Positions 39,312-49,945 of a DNA stretch of 64,000 nt are shown in pieces; position 1 is the stretch's first letter, and each line of letters opens with the position of its first letter. The notes beneath the pieces are model-generated. The model was not told the origin of the DNA and searched no databases. It worked only from the letters and a program-made list of their open reading frames with translations. The DNA lies in assembly GCF_029844725.1 (NCBI RefSeq), contig NZ_JAOCKJ010000006.1, positions 1 through 64,000 of the forward strand, in the 5' to 3' direction. Both the position numbers and the translations under genes were made by a program. This DNA comes from Pantoea sp. GD03673. GTDB taxonomy: Bacteria; Pseudomonadota; Gammaproteobacteria; Enterobacterales; Enterobacteriaceae.

Positions 39312-39965
39312 ATGATGGTGACAGCAGAGAAATTTACGCTTTTATTGATCGATGACCATCCCATGCTGCGCAACGGCCTGAAGCAGCTGATTGCCCTGGA
39401 TGAAAGACTGCAGGTGGTCGCCGAAGCGGGTAATGGCATTGATGGTCTGGCGCTGGCACAACAGCACGATCCCGACCTGATCCTGCTGGATCTTAATATG
39501 CCAGGCCTGAACGGGCTGGATACCCTGACCCAGCTGCGCGAAATCGCCCTTTCTGGCCGGGTGGTAGTGTTCAGCGTTTCCGATAATGAAGAGGATGTGG
39601 TCAGCGCGCTGAAGCGCGGCGCGGATGGTTATCTGCTGAAAGATATGGAACCGGAAGCTTTGCTGAAAGCACTGCATCAGGCGGCCGCCGGGCAGATCGT
39701 GCTGAGCGAAGCGTTAACCCCCATTCTGGTTGCCCGGTTGCGTGATACGCAGCCTGCGCAGACGCGTGACATCAGCCAGCTGACCCGACGTGAACGGGAC
39801 ATTCTGCAACTGATCAGCGATGGGATGACCAACAAAGCGATTGCCCGTAAACTGGCTATCAGTGAAAGCACGGTCAAGGTTCATGTCAAATACCTGCTGA
39901 AAAAGATGAACCTCAAATCCCGCCTTGAAGCCGCCGTCTGGGCGCTGCAGAACGGGTTGCACTGA
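39312..39965 (+). CDS. narL: Nitrate/nitrite response regulator NarL
   Basis: NarL is a LuxR/FixJ-type response regulator that activates nitrate reductase genes and represses other anaerobic genes. The 216-217-residue product has a receiver domain with the phospho-acceptor Asp59 (counted from the second ATG, 39315; [11 protein letters not shown]), then [23 protein letters not shown]. The GerE-type helix-turn-helix is at [23 protein letters not shown] and [14 protein letters not shown]. ATGs at 39312 and 39315 are both possible; the second gives the E. coli length. The expected partner sensor narX is not adjacent. Confidence 0.93.
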   Translation: MMVTAEKFTLLLIDDHPMLRNGLKQLIALDERLQVVAEAGNGIDGLALAQQHDPDLILLDLNMPGLNGLDTLTQLREIALSGRVVVFSVSDNEEDVVSALKRGADGYLLKDMEPEALLKALHQAAAGQIVLSEALTPILVARLRDTQPAQTRDISQLTRRERDILQLISDGMTNKAIARKLAISESTVKVHVKYLLKKMNLKSRLEAAVWALQNGLH

Positions 39966-40266
39966 GTCTTTTTGCTGTGCGGTGGAGTGCCGCCCTGCAC
40001 GCCGTAAACGGTTGGAGAAATCGCGATCCATCCTGCAGCTTTGCGACTGGGTCATGAAAAAACGGACTTTTATGTCGCCAGCCGTCGCCACATTTGCCAG
40101 GATGCCCGTCAGGTTACACCCGGTCAGGATGACGGCCATGCATCATGCTGGCATATGCCCTGCCCTATTCGTTATCATCTGATTATCCTGCGCGCCTGGA
40201 ATCCCTTTCGGTTTCATTGGCGTTGACCGCCAGAAATTTACCGCATTAAAGATGAGTTAAAACCTT
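39966..40266. other. narL-mutS intergenic region
   Basis: These 301 bp show no recognised gene. One plus-strand frame (open 40008-40226, possible TTG start at 40041) reads a His/Cys/Trp/Arg-rich peptide ending NPFRFHWR without common rare codons, but no good ribosome-binding site is seen. The mutS promoter must lie here. Confidence 0.5.
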
Positions 40267-42828
40267 ATGCAAGAGCCAACTGAAAAGGACTTTTCCACCC
40301 ATACCCCCATGATGCAGCAGTACCTGCGCCTCAAGGCGGAGCATCCTGACATTCTGCTGTTTTACCGTATGGGTGACTTCTACGAGCTGTTTTATGACGA
40401 TGCAAAACGCGCTTCGCAGTTGCTGGAGATTTCACTCACCAAACGTGGCGCGTCCGCGGGTGAACCGATCCCGATGGCGGGTGTGCCCTATCATGCGGTG
40501 GAAGGCTATCTGGCTAAGCTGGTACAGCTGGGTGAATCGGTTGCCATCTGTGAGCAAACAGGCGACCCGGCGCTGAGCAAAGGCCCGGTAGAGCGCAAAG
40601 TGGTGCGCATCGTTACACCCGGCACCATCAGTGATGAGGCGCTCTTGCAGGAGCGGCATGACAACCTGCTGGCGGCGATTGTGCAAAGCCCGCGTGGCTT
40701 TGGCTACGCCACGCTCGACATCAGCTCAGGCCGTTTTCGCTTAAGCGAGCCTGCCGATGCTGAAACCATGGCAGCAGAACTGCAGCGCACTAACCCCGCC
40801 GAGCTGCTCTATCCCGAAGATTTTCAGGCGATGCCGCTGATCGACCAGCGTCGTGGCCTGCGCCGCCGTCCGCTGTGGGAATTTGAGATCGACACCGCGC
40901 GTCAGCAGCTGAACCTGCAGTTCGGCACCCGCGACCTCAGTGGCTTCGGGGTGGAAAACGCGCACCTCGCGCTGAGCGCGGCGGGCTGCCTGCTGCAATA
41001 TGTCAAAGATACCCAGCGCACTACGCTGCCCCACATCCGTTCATTGAGCATGGAGCGGCAGCAGGACAGCATCATCATGGATGCCGCCACCCGCCGTAAC
41101 CTGGAGATTACCCAGAACCTGGCAGGCGGCACCGACAACACCTTAGCAGCGGTGCTGGATAAAACCGTGACCCCGATGGGCAGCCGGATGCTGAAGCGAT
41201 GGCTGCATATGCCGCTGCGCGATGTGCGCATCATTAACCAGCGTCAGGCGTCGATTGCTGAGCTGCAGAATCTCAGCGACGTGCTTCAACCGGTGCTGCG
41301 TCAGGTCGGTGATCTGGAGCGAATCCTGGCGCGCCTGGCGCTGCGCACCGCCCGTCCGCGAGACCTGGCCCGTATGCGCCACGCATTTCAGCAACTGCCG
41401 GAACTCCGTCAGCTGCTGGCCGATGTTGAGGCACCACAGCTGCAGACGCTGCGCACACAGATGGGCGAGTTCACCGCGTTACGTGAGCTGCTGGAGCAGG
41501 CAGTGATTGAGTCACCGCCGGTGCTGATTCGCGACGGCGGGGTTATTGCACCCGGTTACAACGCTGAGCTGGATGAGTGGCGTGCGCTGGCCGATGGCGC
41601 AACAGACTACCTTGACCGGCTGGAGATCCGCGAACGCGAAAAGCTGGGGCTGGATACGCTTAAGGTCGGCTTTAACGGTGTGCATGGCTATTACATTCAG
41701 GTCAGCCGTGGACAGAGCCACCAGGTCCCGATGCACTATGTCCGCCGTCAGACGCTGAAAAACGCGGAGCGCTACATCATCCCGGAACTGAAAGAGTATG
41801 AAGACAAAGTCCTCACCTCTAAGGGCAAAGCGCTGTCGCTGGAAAAAAGCCTGTATGACGCGCTCTTCGATCAGCTGCTGCCGCATCTTGAAGCGCTGCA
41901 GCTAAGTGCTGCTGCGCTTGCCGAGCTGGACGTGTTAAGCAACCTGGCAGAACGTGCCTGGACCCTGAACTATTGCCGTCCTGTGTTGCAGGATAAAGCC
42001 GGCATTAAAATCAGTGGCGGTCGTCACCCTGTGGTTGAGCAGGTTCTGAAGGAGCCCTTTATTGCCAATCCGCTGTCACTGGCACCGCAGCGCAGAATGC
42101 TGATCATCACCGGCCCCAACATGGGCGGTAAAAGCACCTATATGCGACAGGCCGCGCTGATTGCGCTGATGGCCTGGATTGGCAGTTTTGTGCCTGCCGA
42201 TGAAACGCTGATTGGCCCGCTGGATCGCATCTTTACCCGCGTCGGTGCCGCTGACGATCTCGCCTCCGGGCGCTCAACCTTTATGGTTGAGATGACCGAA
42301 ACCGCCAACATCCTGCATAACGCCACCGAGAACAGCCTGGTGCTGATGGATGAAATTGGGCGCGGCACCTCAACCTACGACGGTTTATCGCTGGCCTGGG
42401 CCTGTGCCGAAAACCTGGCGAACCGCATTAAGGCGATGACGCTGTTTGCCACCCACTACTTCGAGCTGACCACCCTGCCGGAAAAAATGGAAGGCGTGGT
42501 CAACGTCCACCTGGATGCGGTTGAGCACGGCGATACTATCGCCTTTATGCACAGCGTTCAGGAAGGTGCTGCAAGTAAGAGTTATGGTCTGGCCGTCGCC
42601 GCGCTGGCTGGTGTGCCCAAAGAGGTGATTAAGCGGGCGCGCAACAAGCTGAAAGAGCTTGAGACCGTTTCAAACCACTCGGCATCATCAACGGTAGACG
42701 GTTCTCAGCTGCCGCTGCTGGTGGAAGAGACCTCGCCAGCAGTCGAGGCACTGGAAGCGCTGGATCCGGATACGCTGACACCGCGTCAGGCTCTTGACTG
42801 GATTTATCGGCTTAAATCGCTGGTCTGA
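40267..42828 (+). CDS. mutS: DNA mismatch repair protein MutS
   Basis: MutS recognises base mismatches and small loops and recruits MutL. The 853-residue product has the E. coli length. The mismatch-reading motif GDFYEL (Phe38, Glu40) is near the N terminus. The ABC-type ATPase has [35 protein letters not shown] and THYFELT, and the C-terminal end is [16 protein letters not shown]. The Shine-Dalgarno is weak. The gene converges on rpoS. Confidence 0.98.
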   Translation: MQEPTEKDFSTHTPMMQQYLRLKAEHPDILLFYRMGDFYELFYDDAKRASQLLEISLTKRGASAGEPIPMAGVPYHAVEGYLAKLVQLGESVAICEQTGDPALSKGPVERKVVRIVTPGTISDEALLQERHDNLLAAIVQSPRGFGYATLDISSGRFRLSEPADAETMAAELQRTNPAELLYPEDFQAMPLIDQRRGLRRRPLWEFEIDTARQQLNLQFGTRDLSGFGVENAHLALSAAGCLLQYVKDTQRTTLPHIRSLSMERQQDSIIMDAATRRNLEITQNLAGGTDNTLAAVLDKTVTPMGSRMLKRWLHMPLRDVRIINQRQASIAELQNLSDVLQPVLRQVGDLERILARLALRTARPRDLARMRHAFQQLPELRQLLADVEAPQLQTLRTQMGEFTALRELLEQAVIESPPVLIRDGGVIAPGYNAELDEWRALADGATDYLDRLEIREREKLGLDTLKVGFNGVHGYYIQVSRGQSHQVPMHYVRRQTLKNAERYIIPELKEYEDKVLTSKGKALSLEKSLYDALFDQLLPHLEALQLSAAALAELDVLSNLAERAWTLNYCRPVLQDKAGIKISGGRHPVVEQVLKEPFIANPLSLAPQRRMLIITGPNMGGKSTYMRQAALIALMAWIGSFVPADETLIGPLDRIFTRVGAADDLASGRSTFMVEMTETANILHNATENSLVLMDEIGRGTSTYDGLSLAWACAENLANRIKAMTLFATHYFELTTLPEKMEGVVNVHLDAVEHGDTIAFMHSVQEGAASKSYGLAVAALAGVPKEVIKRARNKLKELETVSNHSASSTVDGSQLPLLVEETSPAVEALEALDPDTLTPRQALDWIYRLKSLV

Positions 42829-42898
42829 TAGCACGCCACATCGTGTGAACACGCGGTGTGGTGCTGACGTTATACCGCAGATCGCTTTCTGCAGGCAT

Positions 42899-42931
42899 AA
42901 AAAAAGCGGTGGTTATCACCACCGCTTTTTG
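42899..42931. terminator. Bidirectional terminator between mutS and rpoS
   Basis: GCGGTGGT and ACCACCGC (42906-42913 with 42918-42925) form a perfect stem flanked by A and T runs on both sides. It can end both convergent transcripts. Confidence 0.9.
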
Positions 42932-42960
42932 CATTCGTACTCAGGCCTTGTTACAGACGG

Positions 42961-43953
42961 TTATTCACGAAACAGTGCTTCAATGTTGAGACCCTGCGCC
43001 TGCAGGATTTCGCGCAGACGGCGCAAGCCTTCAACCTGAATCTGACGTACACGCTCACGGGTTAAGCCGATTTCACGACCAACATCCTCAAGCGTTGCCG
43101 CTTCATAGCCCAACAGGCCAAAGCGACGAGCCAGCACTTCACGCTGCTTGGCGTTCAGTTCGAACAGCCACTTGACGATGCTTTGTTTCATATCATCGTC
43201 CTGCGTGGTGTCTTCCGGGCCGTTGTCTTTCTCATCGGCCAGGATATCCAGCAGCGCTTTTTCAGAATCACCGCCCAAAGGCGTATCAACTGAGGTAATG
43301 CGTTCGTTGAGACGCAACATACGGCTTACGTCATCAACCGGTTTATCGAGCTGTTCGGCGATCTCCTCCGCACTTGGCTCATGGTCAAGCTTGTGGGAAA
43401 GCTCACGCGCGGTGCGCAGATAAACGTTCAGTTCTTTAACAATGTGAATCGGCAGACGAATAGTACGGGTTTGATTCATGATCGCCCGTTCAATAGTCTG
43501 ACGAATCCACCAGGTGGCGTACGTAGAGAAACGGAACCCGCGCTCCGGGTCAAATTTCTCTACGGCGCGAATCAGGCCGAGGTTACCTTCTTCAATCAGG
43601 TCCAGCAGAGCTAAACCACGATTGCTGTAACGACGGGCGATTTTCACCACCAGGCGTAAGTTACTTTCGATCATACGGCGACGGGAAGGGATATCACCCC
43701 GCAATGCACGGCGAGCGAAGAAAACTTCTTCCTCTGCCGTTAACAACGGAGAATAGCCAATCTCCCCAAGATAGAGCTGCGTCGCATCTAATACACGTTG
43801 CGTCGCACCCTGTGATAGCAACTCTTCTTCCGCTACGTCGCTATCACTGGCTTCATTTTCAACAAGGGCCTTCTCGTCGAAAATTTCAGCTCCGTTCTCA
43901 TCGAATTCCGCGTTCTCATGTAACTCGTTTACTTTCAGCGTATTCTGGCTCAT
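42961..43953 (-). CDS. rpoS: RNA polymerase sigma factor RpoS (sigma-38)
   Basis: RpoS directs the general stress and stationary-phase response. The 330-residue product has the E. coli length. It shows region 1.2 ([20 protein letters not shown]), region 2 ([55 protein letters not shown]), region 3 and the region 4 helix-turn-helix ([38 protein letters not shown]). nlpD lies 58 bp upstream; in E. coli the main rpoS promoter lies inside nlpD. Confidence 0.98.
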   Translation of the reverse strand: MSQNTLKVNELHENAEFDENGAEIFDEKALVENEASDSDVAEEELLSQGATQRVLDATQLYLGEIGYSPLLTAEEEVFFARRALRGDIPSRRRMIESNLRLVVKIARRYSNRGLALLDLIEEGNLGLIRAVEKFDPERGFRFSTYATWWIRQTIERAIMNQTRTIRLPIHIVKELNVYLRTARELSHKLDHEPSAEEIAEQLDKPVDDVSRMLRLNERITSVDTPLGGDSEKALLDILADEKDNGPEDTTQDDDMKQSIVKWLFELNAKQREVLARRFGLLGYEAATLEDVGREIGLTRERVRQIQVEGLRRLREILQAQGLNIEALFRE

Positions 43954-44010
43954 AAGCGGCTCCTACCCGTGATTCCAGGGCAGAACATAAAAAGGGTTTG
44001 TTCTGCCGGA

Positions 44011-45111
44011 TTATCGCTGCGGTAAATAACGCAACGGGTTTACGGATTTCCCCTTGTAACGAATTTCAAAATGTAATCTGACTGAACTGGTTCCGGTGCT
44101 ACCCATGGTAGCGATTTTTTGCCCCGCCTTAACTTCCTGTTGTTCCCGAACCAGCATTGTATCGTTGTGGGCGTAGGCGCTCAGGTAATCATCGTTGTGT
44201 TTAATGATGATTAAATTACCGTAACCCCGGAGTGCGTTACCTGCGTAGACCACTCGTCCTGAAGCAGTGGCGACCACAGATTGTCCGCGCGTCCCGGCGA
44301 TATCGATACCTTTATTGCCGCCTTCGGCAGCAGAGAAGTTATCGATAATCTTCCCGTCAGTCGGCCAGCGCCAGCTTCCGACCGGCGTTGAACTGTTGGT
44401 CGTACTGCTAACCGTTGGGGGTGCGGTAACAACCGGAGCTGTTGTCGTTGCAACATTTGCTCCTTTCGAAGGCAACAATTTGCTGCCACCCGAATTACCT
44501 GAATCATCAGAATACGTAATAACAGGTTGCTGTGCAACAGCAGGCGATTTAATTTGTGGTGCCGCCGGAACGCCGCCCTGCGTTGCATCAGCAACGGTAA
44601 TGGGATTGCCACCGGTAATTGGCTGACCAGACCCGTTGCCAATCTGCAGAGTCTGACCCACATTCAGGCTGTATGGCGCGGGAACGTTGTTGCGCTGGGC
44701 TAAATCACGGAAATCGTTGCCGGTAATCCAGGCAATGTAAAATAAGGTGTCTCCGCGCTTAACGGTATATGTTTCACCGGAGTAGCTACCCTTAGGAATA
44801 TTCTGGTAACTGCGGTTGTACACTATCCGGCCGTTCTGCGTCTCAACATTACCGCTGGTACTAATCATTCCACCATTGCTGGGGACAGATGCTGAATTTC
44901 TGCTTAACATTTGTCCCTGGGACGGCGCGGCAGGAACACCACCCGAAACCGTGTCTGCGCCAGCCTGGCTGTTCATCATGCTGCCATTATCGCCAACGCG
45001 ACTGATGGGAGCCTGTGAGTTGTCGCCGGAGCTGCAGCCAGCCAGCCAGAATCCTGCCAGTGAAAGTGCCGCCAGACGGCGTAACTGAAAAAGTGTGCTT
45101 CCCGTGCTCAT
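44011..45111 (-). CDS. nlpD: Murein hydrolase activator NlpD
   Basis: NlpD is an outer-membrane lipoprotein that activates the amidase AmiC during cell separation. The 366-residue product (E. coli 379) has a lipobox WLAGC (Cys26), a LysM domain at about 114-158 ([20 protein letters not shown]) and a Ser/Thr/Val-rich linker. Its LytM domain from about residue 260 ([25 protein letters not shown]) lacks the full metal-ligand set, as in the catalytically inactive E. coli protein. I chose the ATG at 45111 after GGGGGA. It sits between pcm and rpoS. Confidence 0.96.
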   Translation of the reverse strand: MSTGSTLFQLRRLAALSLAGFWLAGCSSGDNSQAPISRVGDNGSMMNSQAGADTVSGGVPAAPSQGQMLSRNSASVPSNGGMISTSGNVETQNGRIVYNRSYQNIPKGSYSGETYTVKRGDTLFYIAWITGNDFRDLAQRNNVPAPYSLNVGQTLQIGNGSGQPITGGNPITVADATQGGVPAAPQIKSPAVAQQPVITYSDDSGNSGGSKLLPSKGANVATTTAPVVTAPPTVSSTTNSSTPVGSWRWPTDGKIIDNFSAAEGGNKGIDIAGTRGQSVVATASGRVVYAGNALRGYGNLIIIKHNDDYLSAYAHNDTMLVREQQEVKAGQKIATMGSTGTSSVRLHFEIRYKGKSVNPLRYLPQR

Positions 45112-45272
45112 TAATCCCCCGTGATGGCAACGCTGATCTATCTGTTTCACTGTACCTGCCAGCAGAATGCTCTGCGCGGCGCGATAAAATCTGTGTTTTC
45201 GTTGATAAACCGGATAGTAACAATATCAACCCGGTGGTGCCATGAAACAGTTGTGAAGAAATACGAAGAGAG

Positions 45273-45899
45273 TCAGGCGAGATCGCCCTGCACCAGCGGG
45301 ACAAAACGCACCGGTTCAATGATCTCTTCCGTGACTTCTTCGCCCTGACGGCGCAGGCGCTTGAGTACCTGCTGATCTTCGCCAACCGGCAGCACCATAA
45401 TGCCGCCTTCTGCCAGTTGTGCTATCAGCGCAATCGGAATTTCCGGTGGAGCTGCGGTAACAATAATGGCATCGAACGGACCGCGAGAAGGCCAGCCCTG
45501 CCAGCCATCGCCATGACGGGTTGAGACATTATGCAGGTCCAGCTGTTTAAGACGACGTTTAGCCTGCCATTGCAGCCCTTTGATGCGTTCCACTGAATAA
45601 ACATGGTCTACCAGATGGGCAAGAATTGCCGTCTGGTAACCTGAACCCGTACCAATCTCAAGTACACGCGAATGCGGATTCAGCCCGAGCAACGCGGTCA
45701 TCCGCGCAACCATATAAGGCTGTGATATCGTCTGCCCGGAGCCGATAGGCAAGGCCACATTGTCCCAGGCTTTATGCTCGAAAGCCTCGTCGATAAAACG
45801 TTCGCGTGGCACCTCGCTAATGGCTTTCAGCAGGTTTTCATCATCAATACCCTGCTGACGCAGTTGTGACAGCAACGTCTCAATACGCCGATTCACCAT
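45273..45899 (-). CDS. pcm: Protein-L-isoaspartate O-methyltransferase
   Basis: Pcm methylates isoaspartyl residues so that damaged proteins can be repaired. The 208-residue product has the E. coli length. It contains the SAM-binding motif [16 protein letters not shown] and the family segments [19 protein letters not shown] and GDGWQGW. The start overlaps the end of surE by seven bases, so the two are coupled; 161 bp separate it from nlpD. Confidence 0.97.
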   Translation of the reverse strand: MVNRRIETLLSQLRQQGIDDENLLKAISEVPRERFIDEAFEHKAWDNVALPIGSGQTISQPYMVARMTALLGLNPHSRVLEIGTGSGYQTAILAHLVDHVYSVERIKGLQWQAKRRLKQLDLHNVSTRHGDGWQGWPSRGPFDAIIVTAAPPEIPIALIAQLAEGGIMVLPVGEDQQVLKRLRRQGEEVTEEIIEPVRFVPLVQGDLA

Positions 45900-46654
45900 G
45901 CCAGGTTCACCTCAGCTTTAGCCAGCCAGTCACTGAGCACGTTCTGCGCGCTGTGCGCCGTTAAATCGACATGCAGGGCGGTAACAGAAACGTAGCCCTG
46001 ATCCACGGCGGCAAAGTCCGTATCCGGGCCCGCATCCAGTTTTTCGCCTGGTGGTCCAATCCAGTAGAGAGTATTGCCGCGTGGATCCTGCTGCGCAATC
46101 ACCTGATCAGCCGGATGGCGGCTGCCACAGCGCGTCACGCGGATACCTTTCACTTCAGACAGCGGGAGATCGGGCACATTGATATTGAGTATGCGGCCGG
46201 TGCGCAGCGGTTCGTGCGTGAGCGCTCTGAGGATAGCGCAGGTCACAGCCGCCGCGGTGGCGTAGTGCTGATGGCCATTAAGTGAAACCGCTATTGCCGG
46301 TAAACCAAGATGCCGCCCTTCCATCGCCGCCGCCACCGTGCCGGAGTAGATCACATCATCGCCCAGATTGGGGCCGGCATTGATGCCTGACACCACAATG
46401 TCGGGACGCGGCTGCATCAGCGCATTCACGCCCAGATAGACACAATCGGTGGGCGTGCCCATCTGAACCGCGATATCGCCATTTTCATGGGTGAACGTGC
46501 GCAGGGGCGTTTCAAGCGTTAAGGAATTTGAGGCACCGCTTCGGTTACGATCGGGGGCAACAACCTGCACGTCAGCAATCTGCCGCAGTGCTTTTGCCAG
46601 AGTCTGAATACCTGGCGCATGAATGCCATCATCGTTGCTGAGCAATATCCGCAT
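45893..46654 (-). CDS. surE: 5'/3'-nucleotidase SurE
   Basis: SurE is a metal-dependent nucleotidase and exopolyphosphatase linked to stationary-phase survival. The 253-residue product has the E. coli length. It has the metal-site motif [12 protein letters not shown] (Asp8, Asp9), [10 protein letters not shown] (Ser) and [19 protein letters not shown]. The ATG at 46654 aligns with E. coli; an in-frame extension to 46765 lies in the unusually long gap to truD and is rejected. Confidence 0.97.
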   Translation of the reverse strand: MRILLSNDDGIHAPGIQTLAKALRQIADVQVVAPDRNRSGASNSLTLETPLRTFTHENGDIAVQMGTPTDCVYLGVNALMQPRPDIVVSGINAGPNLGDDVIYSGTVAAAMEGRHLGLPAIAVSLNGHQHYATAAAVTCAILRALTHEPLRTGRILNINVPDLPLSEVKGIRVTRCGSRHPADQVIAQQDPRGNTLYWIGPPGEKLDAGPDTDFAAVDQGYVSVTALHVDLTAHSAQNVLSDWLAKAEVNLAW

Positions 46655-46803
46655 TTCGTTCTGACCTTTTTTTATTCGACTGGTCGCCGTGACTGAACCT
46701 GTTTTAACGGCATGGCAACAGGTGATGATTGGACAGCGATTTTTGCATTCTAGCGAGGCATGCAAGGAAGTGGTAGGCGTAAATCACACGACGGAGGGGG
46801 TTT

Positions 46804-46840
46804 GCCGCAACATTATCCACACTGTGGGTCATGTTGCGGC
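46804..46840. other. Long hairpin between truD and surE
   Basis: GCCGCAACAT pairs perfectly with ATGTTGCGGC (46804-46813 with 46831-46840), and after one mismatch six more pairs (one of them G-T) close a three-base loop. There is no T run on either side, so it is not a classical terminator. It lies 6 bp after the truD stop. Confidence 0.7.
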
Positions 46841-46845
46841 GAAGA

Positions 46846-47886
46846 TTACTCATCAGGTTGTTCGGGCGAATCCGGGTGAGTCAGCAGTTCCCGGACCACG
46901 CTGGTGGCAAAGCTGCCTGCTGGTAGCCAGAACGACAGTTCAAGCGTGACGTCATCCCACCAGCGCCACTGCATATCGCGTGGCACCACCAGCATGGCGC
47001 GGCGTGCAGCATCGACCTTCTCGCGTTCGATCAATCCCGGCAGCAGCGACGCATCCGCCAGTACCTGCTGTTCAAAGGCCAGCGCGTCAGCCTGCGGGCC
47101 AGGCTCACCCCGTCCCGGCAACGGCGCGGTGATACGCAGCTCATGCTGCTCAACCCGGCGCTGCGACTCTGCCAGGTCATCAGGCTGCGCGACAAACCAG
47201 CTGCCGCGACCGGTCAGCTGCAAGGCATCGCCGCTGAGCACCTGAGTCAGGCCGCCCTGCTGTTGCAGACGCGCACTGGTCACCTGATTAAACAGCGCGC
47301 TGCGTGCGGCAGAGAGCATCAGGCTGCGTTTGTTGCGGTCGCGAACGATGATCTCATTGCGCGCCCACTTTTCTGCCATCACCAGGTTATTGCCGCCACG
47401 ACCAAAACGCTGCTCACCAAAATAGTTCGGCACGCCCGCATCGCGAATCTGTGCCAAACGTGTTTCAACGGCTTCACGGTCGCTGATCTGACGGATAACC
47501 AGCCGGAACGCGTTTCCCGCCAGTGCGCCGATGCGCAGCTTACGTTTGTGGCGCACCACCTGCAGAATATCAACGCCTTCCAGCGCGAAACCACGCAGAT
47601 CGGGCATCGCATTACCTGGCAGACGAAAACAGAGGGTCTGCTCCGTGACCGCATGGCGGTCTTTCATCCCGGCATAGCTCATGTCGCGCTGATGAATACC
47701 AAGATACTTAGCCAGCGCCTCCGCGACAAAGCGCGTATTGGCCCCGACTTTACGGATGCGCACCAGCAGGTGCTCACCTTCCCCATCCGCGCCATACCCG
47801 AGGTCTTCAACCACCACGAAGTCTTCCGGATTGGCTTTGATCACGCCAGAGGCCACGGGCATGCCGTGCAGGTAATTCAGCGTCAT
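46846..47886 (-). CDS. truD: tRNA pseudouridine(13) synthase TruD
   Basis: TruD converts U13 of tRNA-Glu to pseudouridine. The 346-residue product (E. coli 349) has the TruD catalytic motif [12 protein letters not shown] with Asp76 as the catalytic aspartate, and the conserved [11 protein letters not shown] and [17 protein letters not shown]. It is translationally coupled to ispF by an ATGA overlap. Downstream a 191-bp gap with a strong hairpin separates it from surE. Confidence 0.97.
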   Translation of the reverse strand: MTLNYLHGMPVASGVIKANPEDFVVVEDLGYGADGEGEHLLVRIRKVGANTRFVAEALAKYLGIHQRDMSYAGMKDRHAVTEQTLCFRLPGNAMPDLRGFALEGVDILQVVRHKRKLRIGALAGNAFRLVIRQISDREAVETRLAQIRDAGVPNYFGEQRFGRGGNNLVMAEKWARNEIIVRDRNKRSLMLSAARSALFNQVTSARLQQQGGLTQVLSGDALQLTGRGSWFVAQPDDLAESQRRVEQHELRITAPLPGRGEPGPQADALAFEQQVLADASLLPGLIEREKVDAARRAMLVVPRDMQWRWWDDVTLELSFWLPAGSFATSVVRELLTHPDSPEQPDE

Positions 47887-48368
47887 TGGCTGTCAGCTTT
47901 CAGTACTAACGCGACCGCTTCACAGGCGATGCCTTCGCCGCGTCCGGTGAAGCCGAGCTTCTCGGTGGTGGTCGCTTTGACGTTGACCGCATCCATATGG
48001 CAGCCCAAATCTTCTGCGATGTTGATGCGCATCTGTGGCACGTGCGGCAGCATTTTCGGTGCCTGAGCAATAATGGTGACATCGACATTACCGATGCGAT
48101 AGCCTTTGGCTTCGATACGACGCCAGGCCTCACGCAGCAGGCCACGGCTGTCCGCCCCTTTAAAGGCCGGATCGGTGTCAGGAAACAGCTTGCCGATGTC
48201 CCCCATCGCGACCGCGCCCAGCAGCGCGTCAGTCAGCGCATGCAGCGCCACATCGCCATCTGAATGCGCGATAAAACCCTGTTCAAACGGGATCCGCACA
48301 CCGCCAATCACTAACGGACCTTCTCCGCCAAACGCGTGAACGTCAAAACCGTGACCGATACGCATCAT
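47883..48368 (-). CDS. ispF: 2-C-methyl-D-erythritol 2,4-cyclodiphosphate synthase
   Basis: IspF makes MEcPP in the non-mevalonate isoprenoid pathway. The product has 160-161 residues (E. coli 159), with the zinc ligands in [10 protein letters not shown] (Asp8, His10) and in [18 protein letters not shown] (His42), and [21 protein letters not shown] codons at 48368 and 48365 are tandem; the second gives E. coli numbering. An AAGGAG in the ispD end serves both. It overlaps ispD and truD by ATGA-type junctions. Confidence 0.97.
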   Translation of the reverse strand: MMRIGHGFDVHAFGGEGPLVIGGVRIPFEQGFIAHSDGDVALHALTDALLGAVAMGDIGKLFPDTDPAFKGADSRGLLREAWRRIEAKGYRIGNVDVTIIAQAPKMLPHVPQMRINIAEDLGCHMDAVNVKATTTEKLGFTGRGEGIACEAVALVLKADSQ

Positions 48369-49081
48369 GCGCTCTCCTTTAATTGAATCTGACTCAGATA
48401 AAAAGCCGCCAGCGCCAGATCTTCTGGCCGGGTGACTTTGATGTTGTCACTGCGTCCGCTGACCAGCAGCGGATGGTAGCCGCAATATTCCAGCGCCGAC
48501 GCTTCATCGGTGATGGTGGCACCTTCTGCCAGCGCCCGCGTCAGGCAGGCGGTGAGCAGCGCATGAGGGAAAAATTGCGGCGTTAAAGCGTGCCAGAGAT
48601 CGTCGCGTTCCACGGTATGCGCCACCGCCGCTTTGCCCGGCTCGCCCCGTTTCATGGTGTCGCGCACGGGCGCGGCCAGAATCCCGCCCACGTGGCTCTG
48701 TTCGCGCACGTTAAGCAGCTGCTGGAGGTCGTCGGGATGCAGACAGGGGCGCGCAGCGTCATGGACCAGCACCCAGGCGGATCCCTGGGCGGCCTGAAGA
48801 CCAGCCAGCACCGATTCGGCGCGGGTCTCTCCGCCGGTGACCCTGACCACACGCGGATCGCGTGCCAGCGGCAGTGAGGCGAAGTGCTGGTCATCAGGGC
48901 TGAGGGCGACGATCACCGATTTAATAGCAGGATGGGAAAACAGACGCGCAATGCTGTGTTCCAGAAGGGTGTGCTGACCAATCGTCAGGTACTGCTTAGG
49001 ACAGGTTGCCTGCATGCGGCTGCCGATCCCGGCCGCGGGCACCACGGCAATCACATCCGCAAGGGAGGCCAGAGTGTTCAT
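48365..49081 (-). CDS. ispD: 2-C-methyl-D-erythritol 4-phosphate cytidylyltransferase
   Basis: IspD couples MEP to CTP to form CDP-ME, three steps before IPP and DMAPP. The 238-residue product (E. coli 236) has the nucleotidyltransferase glycine-rich loop [10 protein letters not shown], then [18 protein letters not shown] and VHDAARP. It is the second gene of ftsB-ispD-ispF-truD, starting 3 bp after the ftsB stop. Confidence 0.97.
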   Translation of the reverse strand: MNTLASLADVIAVVPAAGIGSRMQATCPKQYLTIGQHTLLEHSIARLFSHPAIKSVIVALSPDDQHFASLPLARDPRVVRVTGGETRAESVLAGLQAAQGSAWVLVHDAARPCLHPDDLQQLLNVREQSHVGGILAAPVRDTMKRGEPGKAAVAHTVERDDLWHALTPQFFPHALLTACLTRALAEGATITDEASALEYCGYHPLLVSGRSDNIKVTRPEDLALAAFYLSQIQLKESA

Positions 49082-49084
49082 GTG

Positions 49085-49402
49085 TTATCGTTGTTGGTTT
49101 TGCGCAGATTGTTGCGCGTTGCGTTTGTTCTGGTCAGGCACCAGGCGATAGAAGGTCTCACCGGGCTTAATCATGCCCAGTTCATTGCGTGCGCGCTCCT
49201 CGATCGCTTCCGAACCGCCATTGAGATCGTCAATTTCGGCAAACAGCTGATCGTTTCGCGATTTCAGTTTGGCATTGTTTGCCTGTTGCACCGCGACATC
49301 ATCATTGACGCGCGTATAGTCATGGATGCCGTTTTTCCCCAGCCACAACGAATATTGCAGCCAGCCAAGCAGCACCAATAACAGTAACGTCAGTTTTCCC
49401 AT
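49085..49402 (-). CDS. ftsB: Cell division protein FtsB
   Basis: FtsB is a small bitopic inner-membrane protein of the FtsQBL divisome complex that signals septal peptidoglycan synthesis. The 105-residue product (E. coli 103) has one N-terminal membrane helix (residues 3-21, [19 protein letters not shown]), a leucine-zipper-like coiled coil from about 30 to 75 and the conserved [10 protein letters not shown]. The ATG at 49402 follows a GGGGGCGGG stretch; a longer frame to 49474 is rejected. Confidence 0.97.
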   Translation of the reverse strand: MGKLTLLLLVLLGWLQYSLWLGKNGIHDYTRVNDDVAVQQANNAKLKSRNDQLFAEIDDLNGGSEAIEERARNELGMIKPGETFYRLVPDQNKRNAQQSAQNQQR

Positions 49403-49570
49403 CCCGCCCCCTAAAAACGGCCCAATCATCCCATAACTTTGCACAGGACTCCACACCAGCGGCGAAAATGGCATGCTTTGCTGCGCGTCGGGATAATCAG
49501 TGCCGATTCTGGCGGGAAAAGATTTGTAACCTGCCGATGCGTTTGCACATCAGCGCGGCGGAGTAAGAGC

Positions 49571-49891
49571 TTACCAGCCGGAGAGAAATGAGAACATTAA
49601 CCAGAAAAGCGTGACCACCAGAATCACCGTGGCGAGCGCAGCCCAGAGCCACTGTCCGCTCAGCAGCGTATTCAGTGCGATACCGGTGACAACGGCTACC
49701 GGCAACAGCGCCAGAAAGAATGGCCAGGTATAAAGAAAGAAAAACAGTGTGTTAGAGCCGAACAGCAGAAAGGGGATCGCCAGCGCGCACCAGTAAGCGA
49801 GAAAGCCGATAACGCCGCCCGGCAGCAATGAGCGCGGCTCATCCGGGGTGGAGTCATCTTTACGAGCGAGCATTGGGGTGATGTTCTGCAT
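49571..49891 (-). CDS. ygbE: Inner-membrane protein YgbE (DUF3561)
   Basis: YgbE is a small membrane protein of unknown function found after cysDNC in enterobacteria. The 106-residue product (E. coli 107) has three hydrophobic helices; the middle part GSNTLFFFLYTWPFFLALLPVAVV is almost as in E. coli. I prefer the ATG at 49891, six bases after AGGA, over the ATG two codons earlier. It lies 55 bp after cysC, with an 8-pair hairpin (49913-49938) in the gap. Confidence 0.88.
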   Translation of the reverse strand: MQNITPMLARKDDSTPDEPRSLLPGGVIGFLAYWCALAIPFLLFGSNTLFFFLYTWPFFLALLPVAVVTGIALNTLLSGQWLWAALATVILVVTLFWLMFSFLSGW

Positions 49892-49945
49892 AGGCATCCT
49901 GTTGACGCGAGGGCGGCAAACCAGAAACGATTTGCCGCTGTCTCT

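Noticed and set aside
39966-40266. Possible remnant of narX
   Set aside because: None of the reading frames resembles HAMP, GAF or histidine-kinase motifs.
47143-48066. 307-codon plus-strand frame over truD and ispF
   Set aside because: It is antisense to two conserved, coupled genes and is composition-driven.
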